Part shown: positions 1 to 11,991 of the stretch, one piece after another
Numbering within the stretch: the first letter of the stretch is position 1
How the letters are laid out: each line of letters opens with the position of its first letter
NCBI GenBank assembly: GCA_023014335.1
Contig: JAECYW010000005.1
Coordinates: 2,976,001 to 3,040,000 of the forward strand
Direction of reading: 5' to 3'
From: Galerina marginata
Lineage: Eukaryota > Basidiomycota > Agaricomycetes > Agaricales > Galerinaceae
DNA length: 64,000 nucleotides
Made by a program: the position numbers and the translations under genes
Notes under the pieces: model-generated
Databases searched by the model: none
Told to the model about the DNA's origin: nothing
Seen by the model: the letters and a program-made list of their open reading frames with translations, nothing else

Positions 1-979
1 GATCCAAAAACAGTCCATTTGACGGCGACAATGAATCAATGCTTTTCACTGCTGAGCATCTCAATGGTTAAGCTTCTTCAAGCAAAACTTTAGCACTCAA
101 CATCTGACCGTGGCGAGTTGTCAATGGTGAAGGGCCTGACCAGAACGGCTAAGTACACTAGGTCCCATTTCCGCATTTGGAAAATATTTCCGCTTGCGGA
201 GAACCTCAGAAGGTAAGTAGATGGTCGATCATCTGTTGCTAATGCAAGATGCTATGTTTTAAATATGTCTGAAGATCTCATCTGAAGCTCATTTTCTTGG
301 AGAATGGAGTCCAAAGTCATCTCCGACGTCTCTGCCATATAAAAAACGGATAATTACCCGACTTTAGTATCTGGCACATACTCGAGTAAGGATCGATAGC
401 CAAATTTTGCCTTTTTGAGGACCAAAAATATGTACAGGCTTAGATAGCTTTCAGGAGTATTCTAACAACTTCTCCTTCACGGAGACAACTTTTATTGGAA
501 TTTAGTACCAGGCTGGCCTTGGGCGGGCCGATGTGATGATGGCCTTAGTACACGCATTGATAAATAAAACCGCTCTCAACTTCAATCAAGATCTCACGAC
601 GTGAGGGGACTTAATTGAGCCTATTCTTTTACCCAGGCTCACCTCACCACCTTACATCATGTCAGGTGGAAAAAAGTACTGGGTCGCACCACAGTTCTCT
701 AAACGCCTCCTCCAACAGCTTGCTTGTTACTCAGCGCTGAAGTAGACCCGGTATGAAGCCATCCCTTTTTTTATTGGAATTCGAGCCTATAATACTGATG
801 AGGGCCCTTATGTTATGTACAGCTTTGCGGCGCTGTACTCCATCTATCATCTGAACGTGTGAGGCTTTTGACTCTGATTGCAATATGCGCTTTTACTTAT
901 TCTCTTTGTTGGAACGTCAGGCTTGTTGACTCCCTTTTCCTAACCACCCAGTGCACCTGCTTCACAATTGACTCCGAAA
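1..979. other. left flank, no gene seen
   Basis: No convincing open frame, tRNA or repeat is visible. The last few hundred bases presumably hold the promoter of the ankyrin gene. They include a pyrimidine-rich stretch shortly before the first ATG. Confidence 0.4.
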
Positions 980-2640
980 ATGGAGGCACCGCCCGTCTAC
1001 GTTGAGGATGAAATTCCTCAGAGCCCTTTCGACGCGCTTGTGACTCGAATAGCTGCGCCGATATCTACCACGCATCCTCTTGCTCGGGTTATCCTCGAAA
1101 GTTTTATTGAAAGCCAAAAGGCTCCAGCTTACGATAGACCTCGGGAACCGCCTCAGCCCATTGATCACTATCCGCCGGACGACGGGCCCAGTACCGATAC
1201 TTTGACGAGCGTCAAACAACAAATCGTCAGGGAACTATTCGACGCTATCAGGCGAGAAGATAGCGAAACCATCTTACTTTTAATCCAAAACAACCTCGTC
1301 ACTGCCAACACCACAAGAAACGGCCGAACGCCCTTACTGGAAGCTATATCAACCAAACTCATCCACATAGTCAAAGAACTCCTCGACTTAGGCGCAGACC
1401 CTAATGCATTCGGTGCCGTGGTAAGCTCCAAGTCTACTCAGACTCGACATCAATATTTAAATGCTGCGCTTCCCAGCATAGCGGCGGCCAACGTGGCCAA
1501 GCCACTCGCACTCCATTGATGTTGGCGGCGAGCATTGGTTCTCTCCCAATTGTAAAACTGCTCTGCGAACCCCCTTACAGTGCCAACGATGCACTCGTCG
1601 CTCCAGACGGCGAAATTGCTCTACGGCTTGCTGCGGCTGCTGGTCACCGTGCAATAGTCCAGTACCTCCCTTCCCGCCGCGCCGGGGGCTTCCTACGCTG
1701 GCAGACGCATCATGCACTCACCATCGCGCGGATCGAGAAGGCCTTCAAAAAAATTGGCACATTTATCAAATTCTTTGTTTGGGATGTGCCGAAATATTTG
1801 GTCTGGAGCATTCCCAAGCAAGAGGTCGTGCTTCCCTTCGTGAGAGGCTGTAAGTGGTGTTGGGGACGCAGAAAGCAGTTTGGAGCCTGGTGTATACGTC
1901 AGGTTACCGAGATGCCAAAGAGGGTTGCGAGGTTTGGGAAGTGGGTTTGGCACGGAGTGAAGAAAGTTCCTGCAGCAGCTGCGAAGGCGGGAAAGTGGGC
2001 TGGAACTGGCCTAAGGAAAATTCCAGCAGCAGTTAAGGCGACCGGGAAGTTGGCGTGGAAATTCATAACGGCGACATTGCCAAAATGGATAAAGGATATG
2101 GCAGTAGACCTTTGGAAGTTCGTCAAGGCCATGGCAAGGTTTGGGACGGAAACATTTCCGCGAGGGATGAAGAAGATGGTAGTATGGTTTTGGGAACTTC
2201 TTACGCAGCGCATTCCAAAGGCGATTTTTACTGCGCTCAAGTGGGTTTGGGCAGGATTTACCTCGCTTGCGAAAGCAACATGGAATATTGTTGTGAAGCT
2301 GGTGTCGCTTTTGCATACCCTCCTCCAAGCCGTCATTACCTTCCTCCGTAATGTGAAGCTCATGGATATCTGGAATGGATTCTGCGACGTCCTACGGGCT
2401 ATTTTCATCACCTTCCCTGTGATGCTTTGGTCCTGGGTGGAGAAGTTCGGCGAAGCATCATACCGGATTATGGCGACGCTCTTTGGTTTTTTCGGAGAAA
2501 TTGTGTGGTGGATTTTCTATGGGTTGAAGTTGCTGGTATTTTATGTTCCGGGGAAGGTCTGGGTTATTCTGCGAAGCATTGGAAGCTCACTCGCCAAAGC
2601 CTGGCACGAAATACTGGTTTGGATCAGTCCAAAGGCATAA
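980..2640 (+). CDS. ankyrin-repeat protein with tryptophan-rich amphipathic tail
   Basis: Exons 980-1420 and 1477-2640 give about 534 residues. The 56-nt intron (GTAAGC...CCCAG) is phase 0, and removing it restores an ankyrin repeat containing TRTPLMLAASIGSLPIVKLL. Residues ~86-145, ~157-180 and ~190-215 read as three ankyrin units (TPLLEA..., TPLMLAA..., G.IALRLAAAAGH), so the N-terminus should bind a protein partner. From about residue 230 the protein changes character. It becomes a long run of Lys/Trp/Phe segments with prolines about 18-19 residues apart (MPKRVARFGKWVWHGV, VPAAAAKAGKWAG, IPAAVKATGKLAWKF), ending in very hydrophobic segments with W-W-F patterns. This looks like stacked amphipathic helices that lie on or in a membrane. 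That reading is inference, and I know no named family for the tail. An in-frame TTG lies four codons upstream of the first ATG, which I took as the start. Confidence 0.8.
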
Positions 2641-3329
2641 TGATACCAAATGTAAAAGATTTTCTCCGACCCCGAACTGGATAGCAATTCTACCGGACCA
2701 CCTGAGCTTGACCTGAGCGAAAGAGAGAGCTTTGAGAGCATGTGACGTACGTTATTTGAACAGGATCGTCGATTGAACAAGGCCCACGTTCCATTGACCT
2801 AGTAGGTTGTCCAGATGTGGCCTTCCACCACGCCAACTGTAAAAAGTTTCATTGACATTGGCCTTGTATTTTCCCGGTTCCGTGTTGCAATATTCTGGGG
2901 CTATGATTGAAGGGGTAAAGAACTAGAGAGCAGAAAATCCAGACACGCTTGAATGAGCACATTACCCAAAATAGACACAAGAGTTAGCTCAGTAGAAATC
3001 CGCTCGGCGTCTTTGCTGGGAGAAAGACCCTCACTGCTGGCATACTGCACAGCAGAGCCATTTTGACTGGAATATAACAGAACCGTGGTTGACGACGAAA
3101 GTTGTCTGATTGAATCCTGACGAGCAGACACATAAATCACATTTCTTTCCAAACTAAAGGGAGCATACGTAAGAACTACAAGACAAAACGAGTCCGTCAA
3201 TAAGTATTTTGAGTCAGCAAGAGAGGGGGTTTCGCAGGGCAGCATGGCGCATTTTTGGGTGCAGGAACGCAGAGTTGGGGAGCATAAATAACTGGAAAGG
3301 AACGAAGGGACCAAAAAAAAACAAGATGA
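2641..3329. other. convergent intergenic region
   Basis: This is the space between two converging genes, probably two 3' UTRs. I see no repeat, RNA gene or conserved frame in it. Confidence 0.4.
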
Positions 3330-5819
3330 TCAAGCATCGGACTGCATAGGCGCGACCTGCCCGCCCTTGGCGGAGGACGGGGTGAAAGTGTGCCAGCGAT
3401 CATTGAAGCGGACGTCTGAAGCGATTGGGTTAGCTTTCGGGTTATGAGGAAATAGGGAAGAAGTGGACGTACCCAAAGGCCTACCACCGTACATGTATTG
3501 CTGGAATTTAGCTGAAGGCAGGAAGTACAACATCCGAGTCAGTGGAAAAGAAGGACAAGCACAAGTAATCGATACGCACCAATGGCAGTTTCAGCCTCGC
3601 CAGTTTGCGCGAACTGGACAACACCGCAACCCTTGGAACGTGTGCCGTCAAAGAGAATCTCAGCGAGCTCAACCTGACCAGTCGTCTCGAACAGCTCGAC
3701 CAAATCTTCATTTGCAGTCGACCAAGGCAGCTAAAAAAAGATGACTCATCAGCCCACAATCGCCGGAGACAAACTATCAACAAAAGCCACATACATTGCG
3801 AACCATAATTTGCTGACTCGGCTCACCATCGACATAATTGGCAGCACCTCCATAGCCCGACGCGCCGCCGTAGTTGTTCATTCGCAGTCCACCACCACCA
3901 CCACCGCTGGCACCGCCTGGGGCAGCCGTATGGTCAGGGCCAGGATAGTCGGCGTACAGTTCCTGATCAGAGAAGTCGCGGCCACCACCTGCCTGTGAGT
4001 ATCCGCCACGGAGGCCGCCCCCGCCCCGCAGCCCGCCACCACGCAGTCCCCGTCCGAGCCCGCGTGGCCCACCACGGAACCCACCGCGGAAACCACCGCC
4101 TGAAAGGCCGGCGTAACGGTCCTTTCATGGGTAAACTGAGATGATTGATAAGAGTATGTTGTCAACAATACATACCTCTCGGACCTCGAGTGTTCGTCCG
4201 TACCAGTCAAAGCCGTGATACATGCCTAAACAAAAATAAGAGACTGATACAATGATGTTGGTGACACCTACTGATTGCCTGCTGAGCATCTTTTGGAGTC
4301 TCAAACACGACAGTGCCGGAGCCTTTGGGCCGTCCATCCGCGCCGATGTTGATATCAGCACGAATGATGTTGCCAGCAGTCCGGAACAGATCTTTCAGGT
4401 CCTGCCAGCCAGCTTGATATGGCAGCTAATCGGTTAAAGCTGAGCTTGATAAAAACGACAGGAAGAATGGAAGAGGTCTCACGTTGCCAACGTATAGTTG
4501 GTTGCCCGGGTTGCTCTGGGTTCCGAAATAGTTGTGGGAGGGAGGACGAGGCGGTGGTGCTGCGTTCAAGCCTTGACCGGCCATGGCCATTCCGATTTTA
4601 CCTGGAACGGGTGTGGCGCCGAATCTGGCTTCGTTTTCGCGGTCCTGTAGGCTTTGTAAGACATTGAATGTAAACAGAAATGGAATAACTTTGTACTTCA
4701 CGGATGAAAACAGGTCGGCCGAGCATAGGTTGCTCAGATAATTCGCGAATAGCACGTTGAGCATCTTCCGACGACGCAAATTCGACAATGCTGGGGAAGA
4801 ATGTTAATTAAGGTGTGTTAAGCATCAACGACAAAAACTCACCCGCATCCCTTGGAGACGCCAGTAGGAGTAACAAGTACTTCGGCGAAGAGGACCTCAC
4901 CAGCTGCCAACCAAAAACTCCCATCAATATCCTCTCTTCAAACCGGCCATTCCGCCAAACGAAAAAAAGGGTCAAAAAAGGGCACTCTATCCTCAGCAAC
5001 ACCCTCATCCTCCCCAATCGCACACGCTCCAGTTCATCGGAGAGGCCAGCTGAAGCTGAAAGCATGGAAGAAAACTCGCTGGAAAAGCGCCTCTACAACA
5101 TCGCCCCCCACCCCGAATAATATCGAAAAAGCTAAAATTCCCCCACCCACCTCCCCTCATGAATTCCATTAGGTCACGATACTTGACTTCGTAACTCAGG
5201 TTGCCGACGTAGACTCGGTTTTCTCTCTTGCTGATTTTTGCAAACTCTACCGCTTCTTCGTGGTCAGCGTTCATTGGGCCTCCCAGAGAGCGAGAGAAGG
5301 TGTCCGCTGGCTTGCGGTCCCGGCTACGAGACCTGGACCTGGACCTGGAACGAGTCCGAGACCGAGACCGAGAGCGGCGACGACGACGTGGAGACGCCGA
5401 ACGTCTTCTCGAACGAGAACGAGAACGGCTTCTGGATCGTCTACGGCGCTGGAAAAGTGGCGACAAAATTTAGAAAAAGATGGAAGTGGCAGAATGATCA
5501 ACTCACATCGCCGCCACGTCTCTCTGGCTCCCAGTGGTCACCGACTCTAGGTCGAGGAGGACGACCTGTTGTCACAATTATCAATGTCGACAGAAAACTA
5601 GAAAGATCAGATATTCTCACCGGAGTCGCGCCTGTCGCCACGGTCGCGATCTCTGTCCTTGTCCCTGTCCCGCCTGTCTCTATCGCGGTCGTAGTCGCGA
5701 TCCCGAGGGTCCCTTTCCTTGTCGCGGTCAAAATCGCGGTCTCGACCACTCCCACCATTTGTCGGCGCAATGATTCCTTTGTCGTCACCGTCATCCTTGT
5801 TCTTCATGTCAATATCCAT
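3330..5819 (-). CDS. GBP2: Gbp2/Hrb1-type SR-like RNA-binding protein with three RRMs
   Basis: Twelve exons join in frame: 5819-5621, 5565-5507, 5448-5151, 4903-4843, 4790-4697, 4644-4483, 4425-4272, 4225-4176, 4121-3795, 3730-3580, 3511-3473 and 3415-3330, giving 559 residues. The N-terminus is a D/R-rich stretch followed by RS dipeptides. RRM1 has RNP2 RVYVGNLSYEV and an RNP1 core KGCGIVEF. RRM2 has QLYVGN-LPYQ and KGSGTVVF. A Gly/Arg-rich linker (RGG-type repeats) then leads to RRM3 with IMVRNLPWST and KGCGVVQF. RS/RGG segments with three RRMs match the yeast Gbp2/Hrb1 poly(A)-RNA export and quality-control factors, which load through TREX. Gbp2 and Hrb1 arose within yeasts, so this is best called a single Gbp2/Hrb1-like orthologue. 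Nuclear location is expected from the family. It is head-to-head with the MAM33 gene. Confidence 0.9.
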
Positions 5820-6253
5820 GTTGTTGTCGCCGTTTTGTACGCCAAAATATCGGAAAATCAGACAAAATAAGGGAGCGAGATGGTGGCAGAAGGTGAGACT
5901 GGCTCAGTCATTTTTTCTCCCAAGGATGAACGGCGGAGAACAAAAATTGAAACTCCGGATTTACTCTGGTAGCCTAAAAAAAAATAGCGCGTAACGCAGA
6001 ACACAAAATTTCGCGTGTTTTATTTTTTTGGCGCTAATAATTACTTGAACTTTGTTGAACTGGCGTTCAACTGAGCAAGAACCCTTGCAAGGACTGGGCT
6101 CCGGAGTCTGGATAACCTACAGCTCGATTTGGATGTTTGCTTCCGAGCCTGTAGCTAAGCAAATACCACCAACGCGTGACGTGCCCGCTTCGCAAAAAAA
6201 ATATTCTTCACCACTCTTCCATCTCCACCACTTTCCTCTCTTATATTTCCGAA
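5820..6253. promoter_or_regulatory. shared promoter of GBP2-like and MAM33-like genes
   Basis: This 434-bp gap separates two divergent start codons, so it must hold both promoters. It contains an A/T-rich core with a T-run near 6020-6030 and C/T-rich tracts just before the MAM33 ATG, as is common at fungal transcription starts. No specific factor site is assigned. Confidence 0.5.
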
Positions 6254-7435
6254 ATGTCTGCCGTCGCCGCTCTACGCACCGCTGCACGCGCTGGACCAGC
6301 GAGGCTGGTCGCCGGGATGCGGGTTTCACTTGTTTCTTCAGTCGCTAGACCCATGTCGAGGATGAGTGCAGTGAACACGGTCAGAGCTGCTGGTATTAGG
6401 GCTTTTTCTGCATCAGCTGGGAGGTTTGGAAGCGGAGCTAGTGAGTAGTCGACTTGAATTCCTCGCAGGCATGCTTGGGATGCTTCGCGGTTTCGTATCA
6501 TTGGTGACTGGTCACTGACTTGAAGTTGTTTTGAACAGCCGATATCTCACTGTCGCAAAAACTGCAGGAAGAGCTCAAGTACGAGCAGGAGGCAGTTGCT
6601 GACCGTGCCGACTCGACACCAGAATTCTTAAAAACTTTCCTTGAGCAGGGAGTTTGGTCTGTGAGTAGAACCGAACTTTGCCGTTTACTTTTGTCTTAAC
6701 CAAGTATTGCAGATTAGCGACACCCGCGGCCATGACGAGGTCACCCTCAGCCGTAAATTTGGTGATGAAAGGCTAGTTAAACATGTCGTCACAATAAAAT
6801 GTTCTCTGACCCTTTCCCTTCAACAGCATCCGAATCATGTTCTCAATCGCAGACCTCCAGGAGGAAGACTTTGACCTGGAACACGAGAATGAAGAATCTG
6901 ATGATCAACCCGGCTCGCCCATTCGTGCTTCGCTCTCTATCACCAAGGTCCATTTCTCAGTTTAAATCTGTGAATGCTATATTCATGTTCTGATTCACTT
7001 CTCAACAGTCAACTGGACCTGGTGCTTTGAACGTCGACATGGTCGCCCAAGATGGCAGCTTCGTTGTCGAGAACCTCTCCTTCTACGAGGACACCAAGCT
7101 CGGCACTGAGCTCACCGCTGACGCTGACTGGAATCGACGCGGTCTTTATATTGGCCCTCAGGTATGTAATCTCTATCCCTGTTAGATGTCCCAAAGCTGA
7201 CCGCCCGATAGTTCGACACTCTTGATGTTTCAGTCCAGGATGAATTTGACAAGTTCCTCCAAGAGCGCGGTGTCAACGAATCCGTGGCGGCCTTCATCCC
7301 TGAATATGCTGGTTACAAGGAGCAACAGGTATAACTATTTTTTCTTCGCTTGCCTCTGTCCGATGACTTACCTGACAATTACTATAGGAATACGTCAAGT
7401 GGTTAAGCAAAGTCAAGAGCTTCATTGACCTCTAG
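6254..7435 (+). CDS. MAM33: mitochondrial acidic matrix protein, MAM33/p32 family
   Basis: Seven exons (6254-6440, 6539-6660, 6713-6771, 6827-6947, 7009-7161, 7212-7328 and 7388-7435) give 268 residues. The first ~55 residues are rich in Ala, Arg and Ser and lack acidic residues, as in a mitochondrial presequence (ending near RAFSASAGRF). The mature part carries the family's acidic core: EFLKTFLEQGVW, IRIMFSIADLQEED with a following acidic loop, NVDMVAQDGSFVVENLSFY, then LDVSVQDEFDKFLQERGV and a C-terminal EYVKWLSKVKSFID helix. Family members form doughnut trimers in the matrix and support mitoribosome function and oxidative phosphorylation. Intron 3 appears to begin with GC rather than GT (AG|GCTAGT). 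A GT donor 3 bases downstream would break the frame. The length is normal for the family. Confidence 0.92.
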
Positions 7436-10053
7436 ACTCTTTCACCGCCCACTTCATTGAAAAGTATCTTGGTCCATGTGGCGCTTCTGGTTGTCACCTT
7501 GCATTTCCCTCCCTGTGCATATACATTGCCGCATCTACAACTCCCCTTTATTATGTAACACTGCCTTTGCCCAGATTAATGACGCTTTCGCTTAACCACC
7601 ACTCATAATGCAATTATTATGTCTTCCTTCGGAGTGACGTTCAATTATCATCTGTTCCAAGACGGTTTACCACGAGCTTACTAAATTCGATTGGCTCTAT
7701 TTCTTCAATTCATGTGCGTCCGCCTGGAGCCTCTTGAGTCCTCGTATGGAAAACAAGATTTTCTGGAGCACCTTATAATTCAGGTTTAGAAACAGATCTT
7801 CCTTTAAAGCGCTGCACGCACTGCCCGCTGCGACTCCGGTCCTGGAGTTGAGGATCGACATTACTGCAAAAGGCGAGAACAGTGGCCTGTCCTTCCAACC
7901 ACCCTTAAACTCTTGCGATAAATACCCGTTTGTTTTGCCTCAGGGCAGTATTGCTCTAGACTAACCAACTGCAGAAGATCGTATGGAGTCGAAAAAAGGC
8001 GGAGAACTTCCATTCTGTCAAGGTCACCGACGCAGTGGCACTGGCCCCACTTTTCCGTGCGTGCGCTCGCGCAGTGATGTTAATTCAGGATCAAAACAGT
8101 CCTCAACGAAGCGAGATGTTTGGAGCGAACCGGCGCAGGAAGGAAATTTCACAACCTGTCTACATTTTGGCATTTTGCTGTAAGTCTGAAACCAGCTCCT
8201 CACGTCGACACCGGCTGCTTGGTGCATCGCATATTTTATTTTGCAGCCTGTTTACGATTAAACCTGGGACCAAAGAAACTTCCTCATCCCGCACCTCTTT
8301 CTCTATAAGCACTGTCTGGCTTTTGGCTCTCTGCAAAGCTCAACGCGCTGTTTCGGATGTGGGTTGTTCATTGATCTGGAATTATCTGCATGATGCAACT
8401 CAGATGGTCACAAGGGTTCCACAAAATCCTCACACCGAACCGCAACAAACCGCAACCTGTCTGGATCCTTGGATTACGCGATGGTTATTTGTCTTGTGCG
8501 CCTTTAGCCTTCAGGTTGGTGGCTACCGACTTGGAAACTTGAATTCGAACGAGCCGCTGCCGATGTCACAATGAGTGGAGAGGATATCATGTTCCAGGAG
8601 GTGGCGTTCATTGCTTAATCGGGTGCCGAACCACCCGAAATCTTCCTTGAACTGAGAATCCAGTCGACGGGTAAGCTTACCGCTGGGAGTGACGACGGGG
8701 CAACCATTGAACCAAGGGGTCTCCGACTCTCCGCTGTCCACGGGCGAGTCCCATCGGCCTTTTCAGGAATTTATTTTACGATCTAATATTTTCCAGTAGC
8801 CATTCGCCGTTGCCACTGATGAGTTAATTGCATCTAGCATGTCGCCAACGACTTTTCTTTCATTCAAGGAATGCCAGAAACGGGAGAGAAAACATACCCC
8901 CACCCTCGTGGTAATTGTCGCCACTGACTCGCCAGCTCTTTTCAAAGCCTACTCGAGCACTGAGGACTCTTCCGTAGCATGTAATTTTCCAGCCGGTGTT
9001 CACTAAATCGTCATCACTTCGCAACCGATCACCTGTGCTCATTAACTATAATGACCCTTGTCTTTGGGCCCTTAGCAGCCAGTTGAAGACTTATAACAAT
9101 TCTTTAGAGTTTCTTTCGCATGTGGAATTCATTAAGAACGTCCCTTGGGCCTTATGGTCTATTTATATAGTGGTGGAATTTCGCGGACCTCGAAAGCACA
9201 AGAAGTCTGCTCTCAAGTGGTCAAGAATGGGCCAAGAAACCTGGGGAAAGCAATGCCTCCATCCCCTTTATCCCGAATAAAGATATACCTGTTGTTAAAT
9301 GCAGGCTTGTTGAAACTGAAATCTGAGGCCAAGTAAGTTGAAGTAAGTTGCCGAAGCCCTTCAGGATTATCATATCAGAAGTTCCTTTGCAACAAGAGTG
9401 CAAATTTTCTGACCCTCTGACCTGTATCGCAGTATCTGGGGCGAAAATACCCATCTAAAAATAGGCGTCGGATCGGGATACGCAGGTCGACGTCCTGGAA
9501 CCAACGATCGCGTTTTCATATAGGTCACCCTTCCAAGCTTTAGCTGGTAACCAGGAAATTAATTTGGAAGGTGTTCACCTTTTGCGGTGAATTAGCCACT
9601 CGTAAAGATCCTGACCATATGATAATTAAAGGGAACAACGAAAGTCAAATACGTCTGCTTTTTCTATGGAAGAGGACAACTTGGCAATTGTGAGGATACC
9701 GGAGCCGAAGGACGCCCAATAATGATCCTGAGGGTAGGAATCAATTTATCTGGTTCAGTTCCGAAAGGCAAACCGTCGACTTCATTGGTCGCGGACAAAT
9801 TTAAAGTTTACTGGAATTAGGTATTGTAGCAGAGGGTGATTATAGACTTTCTTGGACTTGTGGGGTCATTTCATATCCATCGTTGGTATCTACGGTCGAT
9901 AACAGGACTTCGCCAGGATCAAGACTGCTGGAAGGTGATTCGAAATTGAGACTGCGCATATGCAGTATGATTCTGCACGACTATTGACCATTAAATTGGC
10001 ATATGCTTCAAATGTGTCAATTAGTATAATCCTACCGTCATTGAAATGAGAGA
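7436..10053. other. long region without a recognised gene
   Basis: About 2.6 kb with only short, mutually inconsistent frames. A minus-strand stretch around 8500-9040 has pieces that look coding-like but could not be joined into anything I recognise. No terminal repeats or RNA genes were seen. Confidence 0.35.
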
Positions 10054-11062
10054 AACCGGCCACCTAGAAGGACGGGCATGCCAGTGAGGACGAATAAAAC
10101 GACAAACAAAACCGGACTCTTACACAAAGATAATAATAGGATTGACAGATCGCGATGTGAAGCACACAACGGTTGTTGAGAATACAATCACTGTCCAAGA
10201 TGGCGCCGATAAATGTGAGTCCCAAGCTTCGACTTCTGTGACCGGATATCAGAATGATTCTCACCGCCAAGCGTAATAAAGCTCCAGTGGCCTGAATTCA
10301 CAACCATGTCCACAATGGCTGCCCGACCGTGCGCAATTTTTCGCTTTGAAAACGTGGCCATCCACAGTGCAAGGTGTGCCAGAAAAACCATCACACTAAT
10401 GTATTTTAGAGAGCCCGCCGATAGGCTGGTAGCTAGGCAAAGCGACGTACCCAAGGGGCGCAGCTTCGATTGGTGTACGATGGAGGTCGCATTGGTTATT
10501 AAAAGCGTCTTCGTGAACGTTTCGGCCTATCAACACGAACGCGACTACGAACTGAAGAGCCAGTGGGATGGCCAGAACAAGGACTTTGGAGTCCTTCAAA
10601 TACAAAGCATATACTGTAAGCCATTGTTAGCATCGTGTAGACACTACAGGGGATTAAGATGTGAATAACTTCGCAGGACCAATAGTATATCTAGGACGAT
10701 TTGTAGCGTTGTACAGCTCCCCGCCAGGAACCAGAACCATAACTTGCAGTGAAGGGGCGAGACAGGACCATGTGCGAGTAAGATATGAATAAAGGAATAA
10801 TGGATGCTGAAAGACAGACATTTAGATGAGAGACAACGTATGCAATAACACTGACATTTGCGTGATCAGCGCGCAATATCGAGACCACAGATACAGAAAT
10901 TTTGTGGTTGTCGAACGTGCCCTGCAATTTGAAGGTAGTCGTCGGTTGATAGTCCCCCGCATTTCAGGAGACCACTCACCGCCAGATGTAAATATACTCC
11001 ATCCTACATGAAGAAAGGAGATCTAACGTGAGGAGGACAAGTGCTGCAACTGTAAATGACAT
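10054..11062 (-). CDS. DUF6533-like seven-helix membrane protein, ends uncertain
   Basis: No single open frame shows this gene, but short exons join cleanly: 11062-10980, 10921-10856, 10806-10670, 10613-10451, 10395-10265, 10190-10126 and a further exon from 10063. Each join is in phase with normal GT-AG introns. The product has successive hydrophobic helices: VAALVLLTLDLL, then YIYIWRARSTTTKFLYLWSR, IIHYSFIHILLAH, LWFWFLAGSCTTLQIVLDIL, LRIYALYLKDSKVLVLAIPL and VMVFLAHLALWM. The order (helix, W-R-R segment, second helix, 'R-Y-ALY..DK' loop) is typical of the large basidiomycete DUF6533 family, a set of presumed plasma-membrane proteins of unknown function. The N-terminus may be longer by an upstream exon, and I could not fix the C-terminus or stop. 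It could be a decaying copy. Confidence 0.55.
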
Positions 11063-11991
11063 TTATGAAGTTTGACGTGAACCAGTTAAAGGAAGGAAAC
11101 ATACGTGACGAATAATTTCGTTTCTCAAACCCTTCCCGACTGTACACAAGGGCGAAATTCTCTTGCAGCATCTTCGACCTGGAAAATGCGTTGGGTAGGA
11201 TGTCCGCGTACTGTGAATGGGGGCAAGCGAAGTGGCGATTTGGGGGCAAAAAATTACAGGTGAAATCTTGCCAGTAATATATTTGGCTAGTCAGGGTCAA
11301 TTTAACCAGGCGATAGAAACGAACTTTAAGTGTCCTGAGGCGAACGGGATCGGAGGCCAAACATCAAGGATACCATGGACCCATTGGTTTGGATAAAGTA
11401 TTTTGTGAGCAGTGCGAAGCCAACAGCACTCCTAAAGTATCGCTTTGGGTGCGAAACGAAGCAAATTCGTCGACGATGGTGCTTAAGCCTGAGAAGCAAT
11501 ATTTACAGAGCTTGTCTCCCAGGCGCAAAGGCTTGATTTCTCCAACAAGGTTACACGATTGAAGCAACCTGAGATCCCAGATTAATACTATTGTTAATAG
11601 TCCCAGGCCGACGTAAATCGTTCCACGTGCCTAGGTCATTTGGTAAGTTGACAGAACCATAATGAATGGGACCTGGTTGATGCCCTGATCATGAGCTCTG
11701 AGATCTGAGGAGTCGCAAAAAATAAGCCGTAAGAACGCGAGAGCTAAGCGAGCAAATGGATAGATCGCCGCCAAAAGTAGTAAAACGCCATTTAGCAGGT
11801 TGTAACTGCCATGATTCGATGATTCAATATAAGAGTGCTGCTGATCTTACATTCTGAGTGTTAGTTAGCGGGACCGTAGCAGAGGGTGAGTCAAAATATT
11901 TCAGTCCTCCCATTTTATGAACAATCTCAAGTTCTCACGATGATTACCGGGATGCTGGCAGTCGGGATTCAGATAGATCATAGCATAAGAA
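11063..11991. other. intergenic, nothing recognised
   Basis: Short minus-strand frames occur between 11100 and 11570, but I could not join them to the membrane-protein gene or relate them to a family. Confidence 0.35.

Noticed and set aside
5228..5870. Plus-strand frames opposite the RS domain
   Set aside because: They are shadows of the Arg/Ser codon repeats on the minus strand. The minus-strand frame splices into a complete RRM protein.
8035..8574. 179-codon plus-strand frame as a gene
   Set aside because: Composition is irregular, no domain or splice structure is recognisable, and a minus-strand frame overlaps it.
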